Origin: Blattamonas nauphoetae
Taxonomy: Eukaryota; Preaxostyla; Oxymonadida
Assembly: GCA_033064195.1 (NCBI GenBank)
Contig: JARBJD010000039.1
Location: 248,001-312,000 of the forward strand
Direction of reading: 5' to 3'
Length of the DNA stretch: 64,000 nucleotides
The notes beneath the pieces were generated by a model that saw only the letters and a program-made list of their open reading frames with translations, searched no databases and was not told where the DNA came from. This document shows positions 1-10,324 of the stretch, in pieces. Each line of letters starts with the position of its first letter. Within the stretch, counting starts at the first letter, position 1. The position numbers were made by a program, and so were the translations under genes.

Positions 1-1020
1 AAGTTAGAATATGTGATTCACGTGATTACATTCGCCAAACCAACCTTCGAGGAAAACAAGATCGAGATCCTCCTCTTCCGCCGTTTCTGCCAACTACTCA
101 CAGACTTTTGCATATTTCGAATAACAAAAATGGGAGGTGATGGTGTCTCTTTTCTCGGCAATCAAGATTCAAATGCGAAGTGAGTGATTTGAGGAAGTGG
201 GGTGATGTGAATCCAATCTTCTTGGAATCAATTGACACGAAAATGTCCCATTCGAAACATCTGTGAAAGGACTTCCTGACAATGTCAGAACAGTCAGAAC
301 AGGGACTTTTCTTTCTGGTCTGCTCAATTCCGTCCGAATAATTCAGAATTCACGTCGAGCGGTGAATTTCAGGCTGTGAACAAGAGACTTCGAACAATAA
401 CGGCAGAGACGAGAAAGAAGAACACATCGCACAATCCACACAGTGTCAACCAGTGGGAGGGTGTGAGACTGGTCATTGTCTCCAAAGTGCAGTGTGATGG
501 TGATTGATTGCGAGTGTTCCAGATCAGCACAAGTATCAGAAATGCGACTTGGGTGAGGTGAGAAGTGGAGAGAGAGAGTGAGACAAATCAGGATGTTGGC
601 AAACAGAACCCCAAAACAAAGACAAACAAAGACCATGTGTGGTGGACGAGGTCTGAATTGCCAACTTTCTCAATCAGGAGACAATCAAGATAAGAACGAC
701 TTCAACCCATTCATTGTTCATTCGGTCAAAGCCTCGTTCTCGTTCATCAATCAAGAATCTCAAAATCAACATGATTGTGTGTGGTTAATCAGGATGAGAT
801 CAGACTGTTCACGAGAATTGTGGTGTGTCTCGTGGGTCTGACTCAGATGACGTGATGGTTTGGTGATGGTGAGTGAGGCGAAATGATGGACAGCAATCAA
901 GCTGTCACTCGTTGAGTGAAGTGAATCCAACCGAATTGGATCATCGTAGAGCAATGTTGGTTATTCGACGGAGTAAGAGTAAGGCTTGCAATAGTGATTG
1001 CTTTTTGGAGTGTATGTGGA
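1..1020. other. left flank, no gene supported
   Basis: About 1 kb downstream of the 3' end of the first giant gene. Only short open frames without recognisable motifs are present on either strand. A short ATG frame at 130 followed by a GTGAGT donor-like site could be the first exon of something, but no acceptor or conserved continuation was found. I see no RNA gene or repeat here. Confidence 0.5.
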
Positions 1021-4000
1021 TTAGGGCATCTCAACTTTGTTTGTGTAGGGAACATGCTTCTTCGACACAGGCTGTTGTGGATCGTGGAGTGACTGAGGGT
1101 TGAAATGGGTGTCGATATCGTTCAAAGAAGGCCGTTCTTTGGGGTTGAGGATCAGACATTCTTCGAGAAGGTCGACGAGTGATTGTGAAATGTCTGTCAT
1201 GAGCGGTCGTTGACCAGTTCCGAGCTGTCTTTGAGCGTTAATCGCATCAACTTCTCTGAAAGGCACTTCTTCCTTTTCAATTTCCCAGAGTATAAGACCC
1301 AAACTGAAGACAGCTGCCTTTTCATAGTTCAGGTTGTCCTTCCCGTCCACAACTTCTGGTGCCATCCAACGGTCTTTCTCATTTTGTCTCTGAGCATCTG
1401 CGTTGGTCTGTTGTTGGTTGTCGTTGCCACCAACTGTCTTTGATTGATGCGGTTGGATGGATATTGTGACTTCATCATCCTTGTTGAACAATATATTGTG
1501 AGGGTTGATTTGGGCAAGGATTTCTGTTGGTCCCAATTTCTGTTTCATAGCGACCACAGCTTTCACAACCTGCTTCTGGATCATGGCATGGTCGAGAGTA
1601 ATGTCCGGATTTCGCTTGTGGAGACGAGTGTAGAGTGATTCTCTGATCTGCACGACATCCACTTGTGCATCCGACCGTGAGACGGCGTAGACATCGACGG
1701 GAATATCCGACCGTTTCTTCTCAGTTCGGTTTATGACATCATCACCATCTTGAAGTCTCCGTGGGAAATCTGGATCTGTTGACATCATTTTATTTTCGGT
1801 GGTTGGGGTGTCGAACGAGGATTGGTGAAGTCTGTTTGTGATTTCGACGGACATGTCATCGTATTTGATATCAAGCTGTTGGACATCGACTTCTCCCATT
1901 TCGGAGAGTTTCGTCTTATTTTCTTTGTCCTTCATGCGGCGACGGCAAACAATGCAAATTATGACAAGGACGATGATCAGAGCAAGGACAGAACCAGCAA
2001 CCACAGGGATGAACCATTTCATTGCCTGAACCATTTGGGATTTGCGTTCGTCGGATTGACTGACTCTGAGAAGGAGGGATTCTTCAGTTCGGAATGAATC
2101 TCCAACAGCGAGACGTCCTCGAAATTCCAGTTTCGAATTCAGCGAAATGAAGTCTGACGATTCATTCAATAAAACCGAAAACGACGTCTCGGTCCAGTTT
2201 GTCGCGCGAGATTCCAGATCAATCTTGTGAGGAGTTCCAGTCTCAATCTTCTTGTCGTCCACACTGAACACTTCAAGTGAAAGACCACAAGGCATCAGAA
2301 TCAATCCACGAATCGTCATCGACATCATTTTCGTTTTCGTTCGCGAAACCACACTTTCTGACACGTTCAGCGTTGGCACGAAAAGAGGCGAAGACACTTC
2401 CGTTTTCCCATTCATGATCAAACAATCCGACGAATCAATCCACAGCGACGAATGATTTCCAGTCCCATCTCCACCACTCAAACTGTGAAGCGTCACCTGT
2501 CCTGACCCTTCACAATGAATGTTTCGATGAGCCGATGGGAAGTCAGGCGATTCATCATGCGTTTCTTCAAATCCACTCAAGTGAATGTCCAATCTTCCCC
2601 CGAAAACACTCAATCCCCCTTCTGAAAGATCCTGGAACACACACGACTGAACTGTCGTCGAGCTGTTCACAAGAACAAACACTCCATCCGACCAATGACA
2701 CAGAGATCCCATTCCATCCTCGTTCGAAGCTCCTGTCCATGAGATTCGTTCAAATCGAGAATTAATCATCGTCAATGAACTCACATTCGTCACATCAATC
2801 AATGATCGCAGAGAAGAGTCTGTCACAATCAGTTCATCAATCGAACTCGTCCCATTCCGAACAACAATCGCTCTTGAAGAGAATCCAACATTCTTCAATG
2901 TCATCTTCTTCAAACTCAGCTCTCCATTCTCAACCACAAGCATTCCCATCTCAATCCTCTTCGACGAAACAAACGAACACCCTGTCAGCTCAACTCTTCC
3001 ACTCCCAACTTCCACAATCCATGATTCTTCAGACAGCGTGCTCAGCGAAACATCAATGTCAACTGACGAGAACATGATCGCATGAGGGAACGCAACAACA
3101 GATTGAGTGATTCGGCTTGATCCATCAAAACGCACAATTCCTCGGTTTCCGTGAAGTCCATGAACATCCAATCCCTCTCCATTCACATCAAGTGATCCTC
3201 CAACCACACAAGACTCCTTCACACTCACTGATCGAACCCCACTCACAACAACATTCTGCGAGATCGTCGAGCACGGCGTCTTTTCGTGACCACACAGCCG
3301 ATGATCCTCACTCTGAGGCGATGTTGTCGTCACAAGCGATGCCCCACGAGGGAAGAACAGATACAACAGAGAGAATGGTTCTTCTGACGGTTCCGATCCA
3401 TCACGCACAACGATTCCATGCTTCGGTGAACTCGTGTTGAATGTCCCAGACCATTTCGACGGGTCCTTGATTTGAGAATTCACTCCTTCAAGAAGGATCC
3501 ATTCCGATCGTCCATTTCGTGAGCAGTTCTTGAATGTGCTCGAAATCATTTCAATATCAACAGATTCAGACACCTTCAATGACACAATCCATTTCGAGTT
3601 CGATGTCAGCTTGATCAACGAGAAATGACTGTTCAAAATCAACACATTTCCTTCCGTTTCAATCAGCGAGCAATCCAACAGATCTCCTGAGCTAATGTTC
3701 ACATCATTCATCTCCAGTGCCGAGGAACACACAATGAGACGAGAACTGAACACTTCCACACTCTCAGACGGACCAAACGAAACTGATGTCAGCGAGAGTG
3801 TTCCTGATGTCTGACTGAACAATTCAGAGTGTGTCAGTGAAGAAGGGAGGGAGAAGACGAGTGTGGAGAGAGAGAAAACAGTGTCAACTCCAGAAATCGA
3901 GAACCAGCAACCAGCTTCAACTGAGAAATGCGAGCTTGGCGTCTTCCCTGAGATCGACAATGTCGATGGGATCATCAACTCACTGGAGATCGAAAGTTCA

Positions 4001-7000
4001 TTTTGAAGAATGATCGAGTCCGTGTTCGCAGCACTCAAGCGATTCATCGCAGCAGAGATCGTCTTGCACCACACTCCCCCAAATCCACATTTACCAATAA
4101 GGTACCCTGCTGCATCAACCCCAACTGGTCCTTCTTGAGGCGACAGGTAGAACAGAAGCGGTGCCTTCAGTTGGATCAAAACGTCAATGTCTTCCGTCCA
4201 AATCCAGTCACTTGGTGATGATTCCAATGACACAACAGAATCAAAACGATTGTCATTCACCGAAATCCATCCTGAGAAGTCAATTCCGACAATCCACACA
4301 AGATGAGGCGTCGTGTCATCTTCAGTGTTCCGCGTCCTTCCTTTTTCCACAACATTCTTCAACACGAACTTCTCTTTTGTGAACGAAGACGCGTCGGACG
4401 GGAATGAGATGAACAATCCGTCTCCATATCCATTCTTCACACATGTCTCCGACAGTTCAATCCCATCAATCAAGAGACGCATCCCGCTTTCCAATTTCGA
4501 GCTCAAGCAGCTTCCATTCCCTCCAGAACGACAAATCGTTGAGAACGACACTGTTCCCAACGTCAAGCTTCCTCCGAGATGGTCCACAACAGGGTAGTCA
4601 GAGAGAGAGAATCCCGAGAACGAGCATGATGTCACAGACAGAGACGCTCCACTCGTCACAGACAGGACAGAGACTGTTCGAGATGTGGCGTCTTTCGCAA
4701 TGAAGGAGAGAGATGAAACAGAAACAGTTCCACTCGAAATCACAATCTGACTGTTTGGAGCAATCGAAAGCGATTGTTCGCCAATCCCAGTGAGAGCAAT
4801 GTTTTGGCTTGATGCGAAAGAGAGAATCTCGTCCATCGTTATTGGTGATCCAATCGAGATTTTCAGAAGATCTGTTGTGGTTGTATTGATCCGCGAATAT
4901 CCTTTCCCAATCGAGGGACAGCCCACTCCAAAGTGACCACAGTTCGGAATATCTGCACATTGCGCTCCTCCAATCACGACCATTTTCCCAATCGATCGTA
5001 GATACACAAGGAGAGTCAATGAAAGTCCATGTTCGACATCTGCTCCCCACAGCTTGTTCTGATCGGTCGGTTGAGAGAGATCTTGAACGCTCCCAGCCCA
5101 GTTCGACGTGGCAATGAGCTCATCCAAGTCATGTCCTTCCAAGAACACCCATTCACCAAACTTCCCACTTCCGCATTTGCAATCAGTATCAAATGTTCCC
5201 TTCACCACAAGAGAGGCTGTCGGCAATCCCGATTCACAGACAACACACACAACTCCTCCATTCTCAGACGAGCTGCAACACACAAAGTTCGTGTTCGTGA
5301 TCCACAAACTACTTGAAGCAGAGACTGTTCCAGACACAATCGATCCACATCCAGTCACAGAGAAACCAGAGAAAGAGCACGCGTCGATGGATATGGACGA
5401 TCCACTCGAGAAGGAGATGAGTGAGTTCGTTCGAGGGGTTGATGTGTCAGCAACGAAAGCAAGTGTGGAGATGGAGAACAACCCCGACGTGTGAGAGAAC
5501 CATCCACTCTCACCTATCGTGAGAGTGTGCACAGTGTCAGACGACGAAAGCAAAAGACCATTCGTTGGAACAGAAATCTTAGCGTGAACGGTCAGTCCAC
5601 TTTTCACTTTGATGGTCGGAGACGACAATGGAAGTTGATCCATAGAGTGAACAAGTGACGAGCAAGGAAGTTGCACTTGACCACACTTCTCGTGATCCCA
5701 GAACTCCTCAGACACAAACACTGGTCCAGAAGTGTGAGCATACAAGAAATACCCAAGCGGTCCACTCTTCCCAACATCCGCCGAATCAATCCCAAACACA
5801 TTCTCCAGTTTCGCTTTCGTCAGTGTTCCATCATTCTCTCCAATCACACTCTCCCATCCTGACATCTCGAGAGACTCAAGACCACTTCCTGACAGATAGA
5901 TCTCGTGCAATCCTGTCGTCCCAGCAACCTTGATTGTCACGCTCTTCATCACAAAATTCGCTGCTGTGAACGATGGTCGAACGACGGAGATGCTTCGGCC
6001 TTTCTCGCTCGATCCACAGTTGCACGACGAGAATGAAACAGTGTCCAGTGAGATCGTTCCTTCCGAAGTCGAGGAGATCACTGATCCTGAGCCCGTCGTG
6101 CAAATCGACTTGAAGTCCACAGACTTGATCGACAGTGAAGATGTTCCTGACAACGAGAACACACTGTGAGTATCAGAGAAGGAAATCGCTCCAATCGTCG
6201 TCGATTCGAACAGCGTCGATCCCCCAGACAGTGAGAACAACGACGCTGATTTCGAAACATCCACGAACTTGCTGTTTCGAATTTCAACAGAACCCTGGCT
6301 GATTGAGAAGAGAGATGTCGAGATGGCTGTCGCAAACGAGATCGACAAAGATGACAAGATCAGTTTGCTTGTTGGGGCGGCGTTCGAGAATTCTCCTCCA
6401 ACTCTAACCACCACTCCATTCGTTCCTGTCGATGGGTGCGTGATCGTCAGACAATACTCTCCAACCTCAATCTTCTCTGCCAGAGCCACCTCCCCACAAA
6501 CCTCAATTGATCCACTCGAGAAGACATCGGCCGTTTTCGTGCCAAATGCAAGAAGACTCGACTGAGTCTTGCCGATTGTCGAGCAACGATACACCGAAAA
6601 CCCACAGATCCCTCCATCTTCCCCACTCTCATCCACGAACCCTGTCGAACCAAACGGCATCAGATACAGAATCAGAGGAATCAGGTACGAAGGATTCGCA
6701 TCCTCATTCCCAACATACTTCTTAAGTTCCACAGACGATGAAGAAATTGACGAGGGAGGAGCGAGGAACGCCATGCTGAGTCGCGTGATCGACGAAGAGA
6801 GATCAGGTGCTGACACAAACAAGTCAGTTCCAGAAGACGCCGAACAATCAGTGAAACTCGTTCCGCTTTCGAACACAAATGAACCACCTGCAATCGTCAC
6901 GTGAATCCCTCCTCCTTTCTGAGTGGACGAGCACGACGAGAAAGCAGTGGAAGAGACGACAAGCGACGAGGAAACAGAAAGCACAGCGGAGATGACTCCT

Positions 7001-9795
7001 CCATTCGACGAACTGTGGAATCCAGAGAACGAGCATGATGTCACAGACAGAGACGCTCCACTCCCCACAGACAGGAGAGAGGCTGTTCTGAGCGAGCTTG
7101 ATTCAGCAATGAAGGAGAGAGAAGACAATGTCAAGACTCCACCACTCACAGAGAAACTGGTTCCATCAGATATCAGCAATTCTCGAGCCGACGATCCTGA
7201 TCCTTTCAAGATCGATGTTTCTGAAACTGACACAACTTCCGAAACTGACAGAGCAGATTCAATCACAAACTCACACTTCGAATTCCTTTTCAGCAATCCT
7301 GTCGAGATCGTCAAACAAGGAAGCTCGTATTTCCCACAATTCGAATGGTCTTCTCCTTTCTCGTTGATGTGAGTCGTCAGCTCAGTCGGTGTGTGAGGAT
7401 ACCAAAAGTACAGCATCGATCCCGACACTCCTCCGAACAGATGGAATTTCCGCTTCTCTTCCTCTGTGAACAGAATAGATGGTTGCAATTCTTGTTTGTG
7501 AAGGATGAGTGATGATGTGTTCACAATCGTTCCATCAGTTGATTTGGCAAGAATGTGACTTCCATTTGAGGTTGATGTGACGTCTGAGAACGGCAACGAC
7601 GTCCAAGTGAATGAACTCCCACTCCCCAACACCAGACACGATCCAGACACAACTGTCGACAGTGAGATCCCATTCAGTGTCAGAGATCCAAGATCCTTCA
7701 CTTCAATCAGCGAATCAAGAGAAGACGAAGACGAGCTCAGCGTGAATGTTGAGAGTGACAGACTCGCTTGTTTTGATCCATCTCCAATCGTGAAAAGAGA
7801 AGAGATGGTCGATTCAGGAACAATCGTCGGAGCTGTTCCGCCTGAAGTTGTTCCCTCGATCGTCGTACGTCTGTCCTCAATCACAATCGTCTCTTCTTCG
7901 TATTCACTGGCGAATGCAACAGACACTTTGTATTCGTAAGAGAACGTCAAATAACATGTTGCAAAGCCAATCGATCGACAATCAACGAAGGACAGGATTC
8001 CGCACATTGTTTCGTCCGACGACGTTGTTGCCTGGCTGGCCTTCACAATCTCAACAATTTCGAGCTCAGGAGAAGTGTACGTCCTATAGAAGTGCGTTTG
8101 AGGTTTGGTTGTCGATATAACGTTTTTGGTCCATGTTTTGATATCCTCTTGGGTTGTTGTGTCGACCCAGATGTCATTCGATTTGCGGTAATTCCCTGTT
8201 TGATTGGCAGTGTTTCCGTCCAACAGAACTGAATTTAGGTCGGCCTTTGTCACTGTGTTGACCTCCATCGCTCCTCCACCACCAGCCCTGTTTCGGACGA
8301 ACGAGGAGTTGAACACTTTACCTTCGTTGAGGTGCAGAAATGACAGCCCACCTCCGATGCAATCCTGGTCCGTTACGGCTTCGTTCTCTGTGAACACACA
8401 GTTATCCACTTGTGCGATCTGTTGGCGTCGAAAATGAAGTGCACCAGCATCAACAGACCTCCCATGAGCCTCGCACTTTGTGAAGGTCGACAATTTCACT
8501 GTGGCATATCCTGCGATGTCGTTAGTTCGACGAATACTAACAGCTCCTCCTCCTTTCGCGTCGTTATTTGTATTCAAGACACAGCGGAGGAAGGAGCATG
8601 ACGTGATGGTGACGGAATAAGAGCCGAGGGCGATCGTGTTTTCGACGAAGATCGCCGCTCCTCCTTCTTTCAAATTGTGGTTGGTGATCGTCTTCGTCAT
8701 GTCGGTGAATGTGCACTTTTCGAAGGTGATTGTAACATCGGTGTTCAGCTCGAAACGGAGTGGATCAGAGGCTGAGGTGTAGTCAAGCAGGTATTTGTCG
8801 TATTCCTCGTCGCGGGGCACGGTGTGGCACGACGCGAAGGACGAGTTCACGCACAGAAGAGACCCTCCCGAGTTCATGTCCCGAATCGTCGATCCAGAAA
8901 GATGGTGGTCCGTCCATTCAACTTCCGTGCTCACCATTTTTTGAGACATCATTCCGTTCTGTTGAGGACAACCCGCTTGTGACGATGAAACATTGCGGAA
9001 CGACATTGACGACAGAGATGACGAAATCGTCGGGTAGATTCGTCGTTCCTGGCATGTTGGCAAGAGCGAAAACGAAATTCCATCCCGTCCGCAAACATCA
9101 GTGTCCAGGAATCGTGACGATTCGACGTGAATGAACACAGACTCTGACTGTCCAGTTCCTGCTTCGATCGCACAGAAAGATCCATGATGTTGCGACCTTG
9201 TGTGCAGTTCCACCTTCGAAAGACACACAGACGTGTCGTCGGATGAGTCCACCATGTCTGATTCTGATGACACCAGAATCGGCGAATTCACATCGTTCAT
9301 CTCAACACGGCATGAAACCATCCAAAATGTCGATGATCGTACCACCACCAGATAGGGTCCTTCTGACCCCTTGTCCTTGCTCCTGTCCAGCAATTCTTTT
9401 GGTTGGCCAGCCGAGTTCACTTTAATATCAATCTTCTCAATCCCAAATGTCCCGTTCCGCAAGCAAAACAGTGTTTCCTTCCATCCCATGTCTGTTCCTG
9501 ATCCGTCCCCATTCTCGTCAAGAAGAATCGTCGAATTCTTCCCAGACAGCAAAACACTTTCTGACTCAATTATCATGTTGTGTCCATGGAAAACTCCCGA
9601 TTCCAGTTCCACATGTTCATTTCCAGATTCTCCGGAGTTGGCTCTCCATTTGGAAATCACGGTCAGCAGAGGAATTGGTGTTCCGATTGATTCATCAGCA
9701 GCTTCTTGAGGGTCGGTTGGAAACGCAACTGGGATAAAGCAGACTAAGAGCAGGAGGGAGAGATGCATCTTAGATCGTCTGATTGGATAAGGCAT
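1021..9795 (-). CDS. giant beta-helix (pectin-lyase-like) type I membrane protein with C-terminal pseudokinase, copy A
   Basis: A single intron-free frame of 2,924 aa. A signal peptide opens it (hydrophobic LLLLVCFIPVAFP); the start could be M1 or M10 (9768). Roughly residues 30-2580 are Ser/Thr/Gly-rich beta-solenoid repeats with many SCSF and L-x-L-x-S rungs, typical of right-handed parallel beta-helix ectodomains. Six spacer motifs of the form C-G-x(5)-C-x-[ST] (CGKYELPC, CGFSVYRC, CGQVQLPC, CGHFGVGC, CGFGGVWC, CGHEKTPC) divide it into modules. A TM helix near residue 2592 is followed by basic RRRMK. The cytoplasmic tail ends in a kinase C-lobe-like segment: NPHNILF in the catalytic-loop position, WMAPEV (APE motif, near residue 2811), FSLGLILWEI and KERPSL. 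There is no glycine loop, VAIK Lys, HRD or DFG, so catalysis is unlikely. Paralogues lie at 16.1 and 37.7 kb. A surface adhesin or receptor role is inferred from architecture only. Stop is TAA. Confidence 0.85.
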   Translation of the reverse strand: MPYPIRRSKMHLSLLLLVCFIPVAFPTDPQEAADESIGTPIPLLTVISKWRANSGESGNEHVELESGVFHGHNMIIESESVLLSGKNSTILLDENGDGSGTDMGWKETLFCLRNGTFGIEKIDIKVNSAGQPKELLDRSKDKGSEGPYLVVVRSSTFWMVSCRVEMNDVNSPILVSSESDMVDSSDDTSVCLSKVELHTRSQHHGSFCAIEAGTGQSESVFIHVESSRFLDTDVCGRDGISFSLLPTCQERRIYPTISSSLSSMSFRNVSSSQAGCPQQNGMMSQKMVSTEVEWTDHHLSGSTIRDMNSGGSLLCVNSSFASCHTVPRDEEYDKYLLDYTSASDPLRFELNTDVTITFEKCTFTDMTKTITNHNLKEGGAAIFVENTIALGSYSVTITSCSFLRCVLNTNNDAKGGGAVSIRRTNDIAGYATVKLSTFTKCEAHGRSVDAGALHFRRQQIAQVDNCVFTENEAVTDQDCIGGGLSFLHLNEGKVFNSSFVRNRAGGGGAMEVNTVTKADLNSVLLDGNTANQTGNYRKSNDIWVDTTTQEDIKTWTKNVISTTKPQTHFYRTYTSPELEIVEIVKASQATTSSDETMCGILSFVDCRSIGFATCYLTFSYEYKVSVAFASEYEEETIVIEDRRTTIEGTTSGGTAPTIVPESTISSLFTIGDGSKQASLSLSTFTLSSSSSSLDSLIEVKDLGSLTLNGISLSTVVSGSCLVLGSGSSFTWTSLPFSDVTSTSNGSHILAKSTDGTIVNTSSLILHKQELQPSILFTEEEKRKFHLFGGVSGSMLYFWYPHTPTELTTHINEKGEDHSNCGKYELPCLTISTGLLKRNSKCEFVIESALSVSEVVSVSETSILKGSGSSARELLISDGTSFSVSGGVLTLSSLSFIAESSSLRTASLLSVGSGASLSVTSCSFSGFHSSSNGGVISAVLSVSSSLVVSSTAFSSCSSTQKGGGIHVTIAGGSFVFESGTSFTDCSASSGTDLFVSAPDLSSSITRLSMAFLAPPSSISSSSVELKKYVGNEDANPSYLIPLILYLMPFGSTGFVDESGEDGGICGFSVYRCSTIGKTQSSLLAFGTKTADVFSSGSIEVCGEVALAEKIEVGEYCLTITHPSTGTNGVVVRVGGEFSNAAPTSKLILSSLSISFATAISTSLFSISQGSVEIRNSKFVDVSKSASLFSLSGGSTLFESTTIGAISFSDTHSVFSLSGTSSLSIKSVDFKSICTTGSGSVISSTSEGTISLDTVSFSSCNCGSSEKGRSISVVRPSFTAANFVMKSVTIKVAGTTGLHEIYLSGSGLESLEMSGWESVIGENDGTLTKAKLENVFGIDSADVGKSGPLGYFLYAHTSGPVFVSEEFWDHEKCGQVQLPCSSLVHSMDQLPLSSPTIKVKSGLTVHAKISVPTNGLLLSSSDTVHTLTIGESGWFSHTSGLFSISTLAFVADTSTPRTNSLISFSSGSSISIDACSFSGFSVTGCGSIVSGTVSASSSLWITNTNFVCCSSSENGGVVCVVCESGLPTASLVVKGTFDTDCKCGSGKFGEWVFLEGHDLDELIATSNWAGSVQDLSQPTDQNKLWGADVEHGLSLTLLVYLRSIGKMVVIGGAQCADIPNCGHFGVGCPSIGKGYSRINTTTTDLLKISIGSPITMDEILSFASSQNIALTGIGEQSLSIAPNSQIVISSGTVSVSSLSFIAKDATSRTVSVLSVTSGASLSVTSCSFSGFSLSDYPVVDHLGGSLTLGTVSFSTICRSGGNGSCLSSKLESGMRLLIDGIELSETCVKNGYGDGLFISFPSDASSFTKEKFVLKNVVEKGRTRNTEDDTTPHLVWIVGIDFSGWISVNDNRFDSVVSLESSPSDWIWTEDIDVLIQLKAPLLFYLSPQEGPVGVDAAGYLIGKCGFGGVWCKTISAAMNRLSAANTDSIILQNELSISSELMIPSTLSISGKTPSSHFSVEAGCWFSISGVDTVFSLSTLVFSLPSSLTHSELFSQTSGTLSLTSVSFGPSESVEVFSSRLIVCSSALEMNDVNISSGDLLDCSLIETEGNVLILNSHFSLIKLTSNSKWIVSLKVSESVDIEMISSTFKNCSRNGRSEWILLEGVNSQIKDPSKWSGTFNTSSPKHGIVVRDGSEPSEEPFSLLYLFFPRGASLVTTTSPQSEDHRLCGHEKTPCSTISQNVVVSGVRSVSVKESCVVGGSLDVNGEGLDVHGLHGNRGIVRFDGSSRITQSVVAFPHAIMFSSVDIDVSLSTLSEESWIVEVGSGRVELTGCSFVSSKRIEMGMLVVENGELSLKKMTLKNVGFSSRAIVVRNGTSSIDELIVTDSSLRSLIDVTNVSSLTMINSRFERISWTGASNEDGMGSLCHWSDGVFVLVNSSTTVQSCVFQDLSEGGLSVFGGRLDIHLSGFEETHDESPDFPSAHRNIHCEGSGQVTLHSLSGGDGTGNHSSLWIDSSDCLIMNGKTEVSSPLFVPTLNVSESVVSRTKTKMMSMTIRGLILMPCGLSLEVFSVDDKKIETGTPHKIDLESRATNWTETSFSVLLNESSDFISLNSKLEFRGRLAVGDSFRTEESLLLRVSQSDERKSQMVQAMKWFIPVVAGSVLALIIVLVIICIVCRRRMKDKENKTKLSEMGEVDVQQLDIKYDDMSVEITNRLHQSSFDTPTTENKMMSTDPDFPRRLQDGDDVINRTEKKRSDIPVDVYAVSRSDAQVDVVQIRESLYTRLHKRNPDITLDHAMIQKQVVKAVVAMKQKLGPTEILAQINPHNILFNKDDEVTISIQPHQSKTVGGNDNQQQTNADAQRQNEKDRWMAPEVVDGKDNLNYEKAAVFSLGLILWEIEKEEVPFREVDAINAQRQLGTGQRPLMTDISQSLVDLLEECLILNPKERPSLNDIDTHFNPQSLHDPQQPVSKKHVPYTNKVEMP

Positions 9796-10324
9796 ATTTT
9801 CTTTTCGTTGTGTGCTCGATCAAGCCATTCTTTTCGTCTTTTTACTAGACACAACTTGACATTTCTTGTTTTCTGTATTTTTCTAGTCGTGAAATCCTTG
9901 TCTTTTCATCCAAGAAACATTATTTATAGATGCTTATCTACTTCTGTCGATCACCCCATACTAATAATTTCTTCATTCACCAGCAGAGAATAATATGGAA
10001 ACAGCATCTCGGGCGAGCAATACACTTTCCCTCTCACGCTCACAGAGTTCAGTTATGTCGAGTTTTCAAGCCCTTGCCGTTGCTCGTTATGGAATCCTAG
10101 ATCAAATGTTTGGTTCATCTTTTCTCTATATCCTATCCTTCAATCTTATATAGATGTTTCTTCATTTCGCACCCACTTAAGCAGGTATAATCTCCTTCCC
10201 TTATTCTGCACACTTGTTCTTATTTCTGATGTTCTTGACACTTGTTTCAACTCTGAACACCTTTCACTTTCTATCCTCTTATTACCAACAATGTATTATC
10301 TAATAGCATCGCCTCTTGTCGCCG
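9796..10324. promoter_or_regulatory. divergent intergenic region between giant gene A and the TmcB-like gene
   Basis: 529 bp separate two divergently read genes, so both promoters must lie here. It is T-rich on the plus strand and carries no long frame. I cannot name a specific promoter element. Confidence 0.4.

Noticed and set aside
130-185. Short ATG frame (MGGDGVSFLGNQ) followed by a GTGAGT donor-like site
   Set aside because: The first residues recall Rtf2-type starts, but no acceptor or conserved continuation was found, so a gene is not supported.
1021-1023. Possible reassigned stop codons (TAA/TAG = Gln, as in some oxymonads)
   Set aside because: Reading through TAA at the end of giant gene A adds residues with no family resemblance. 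The nitroreductase, CK1 and other genes end at TAA just where their families end. The two in-frame stops that do interrupt homology are better explained by a short intron (26734) and a point lesion (61559).
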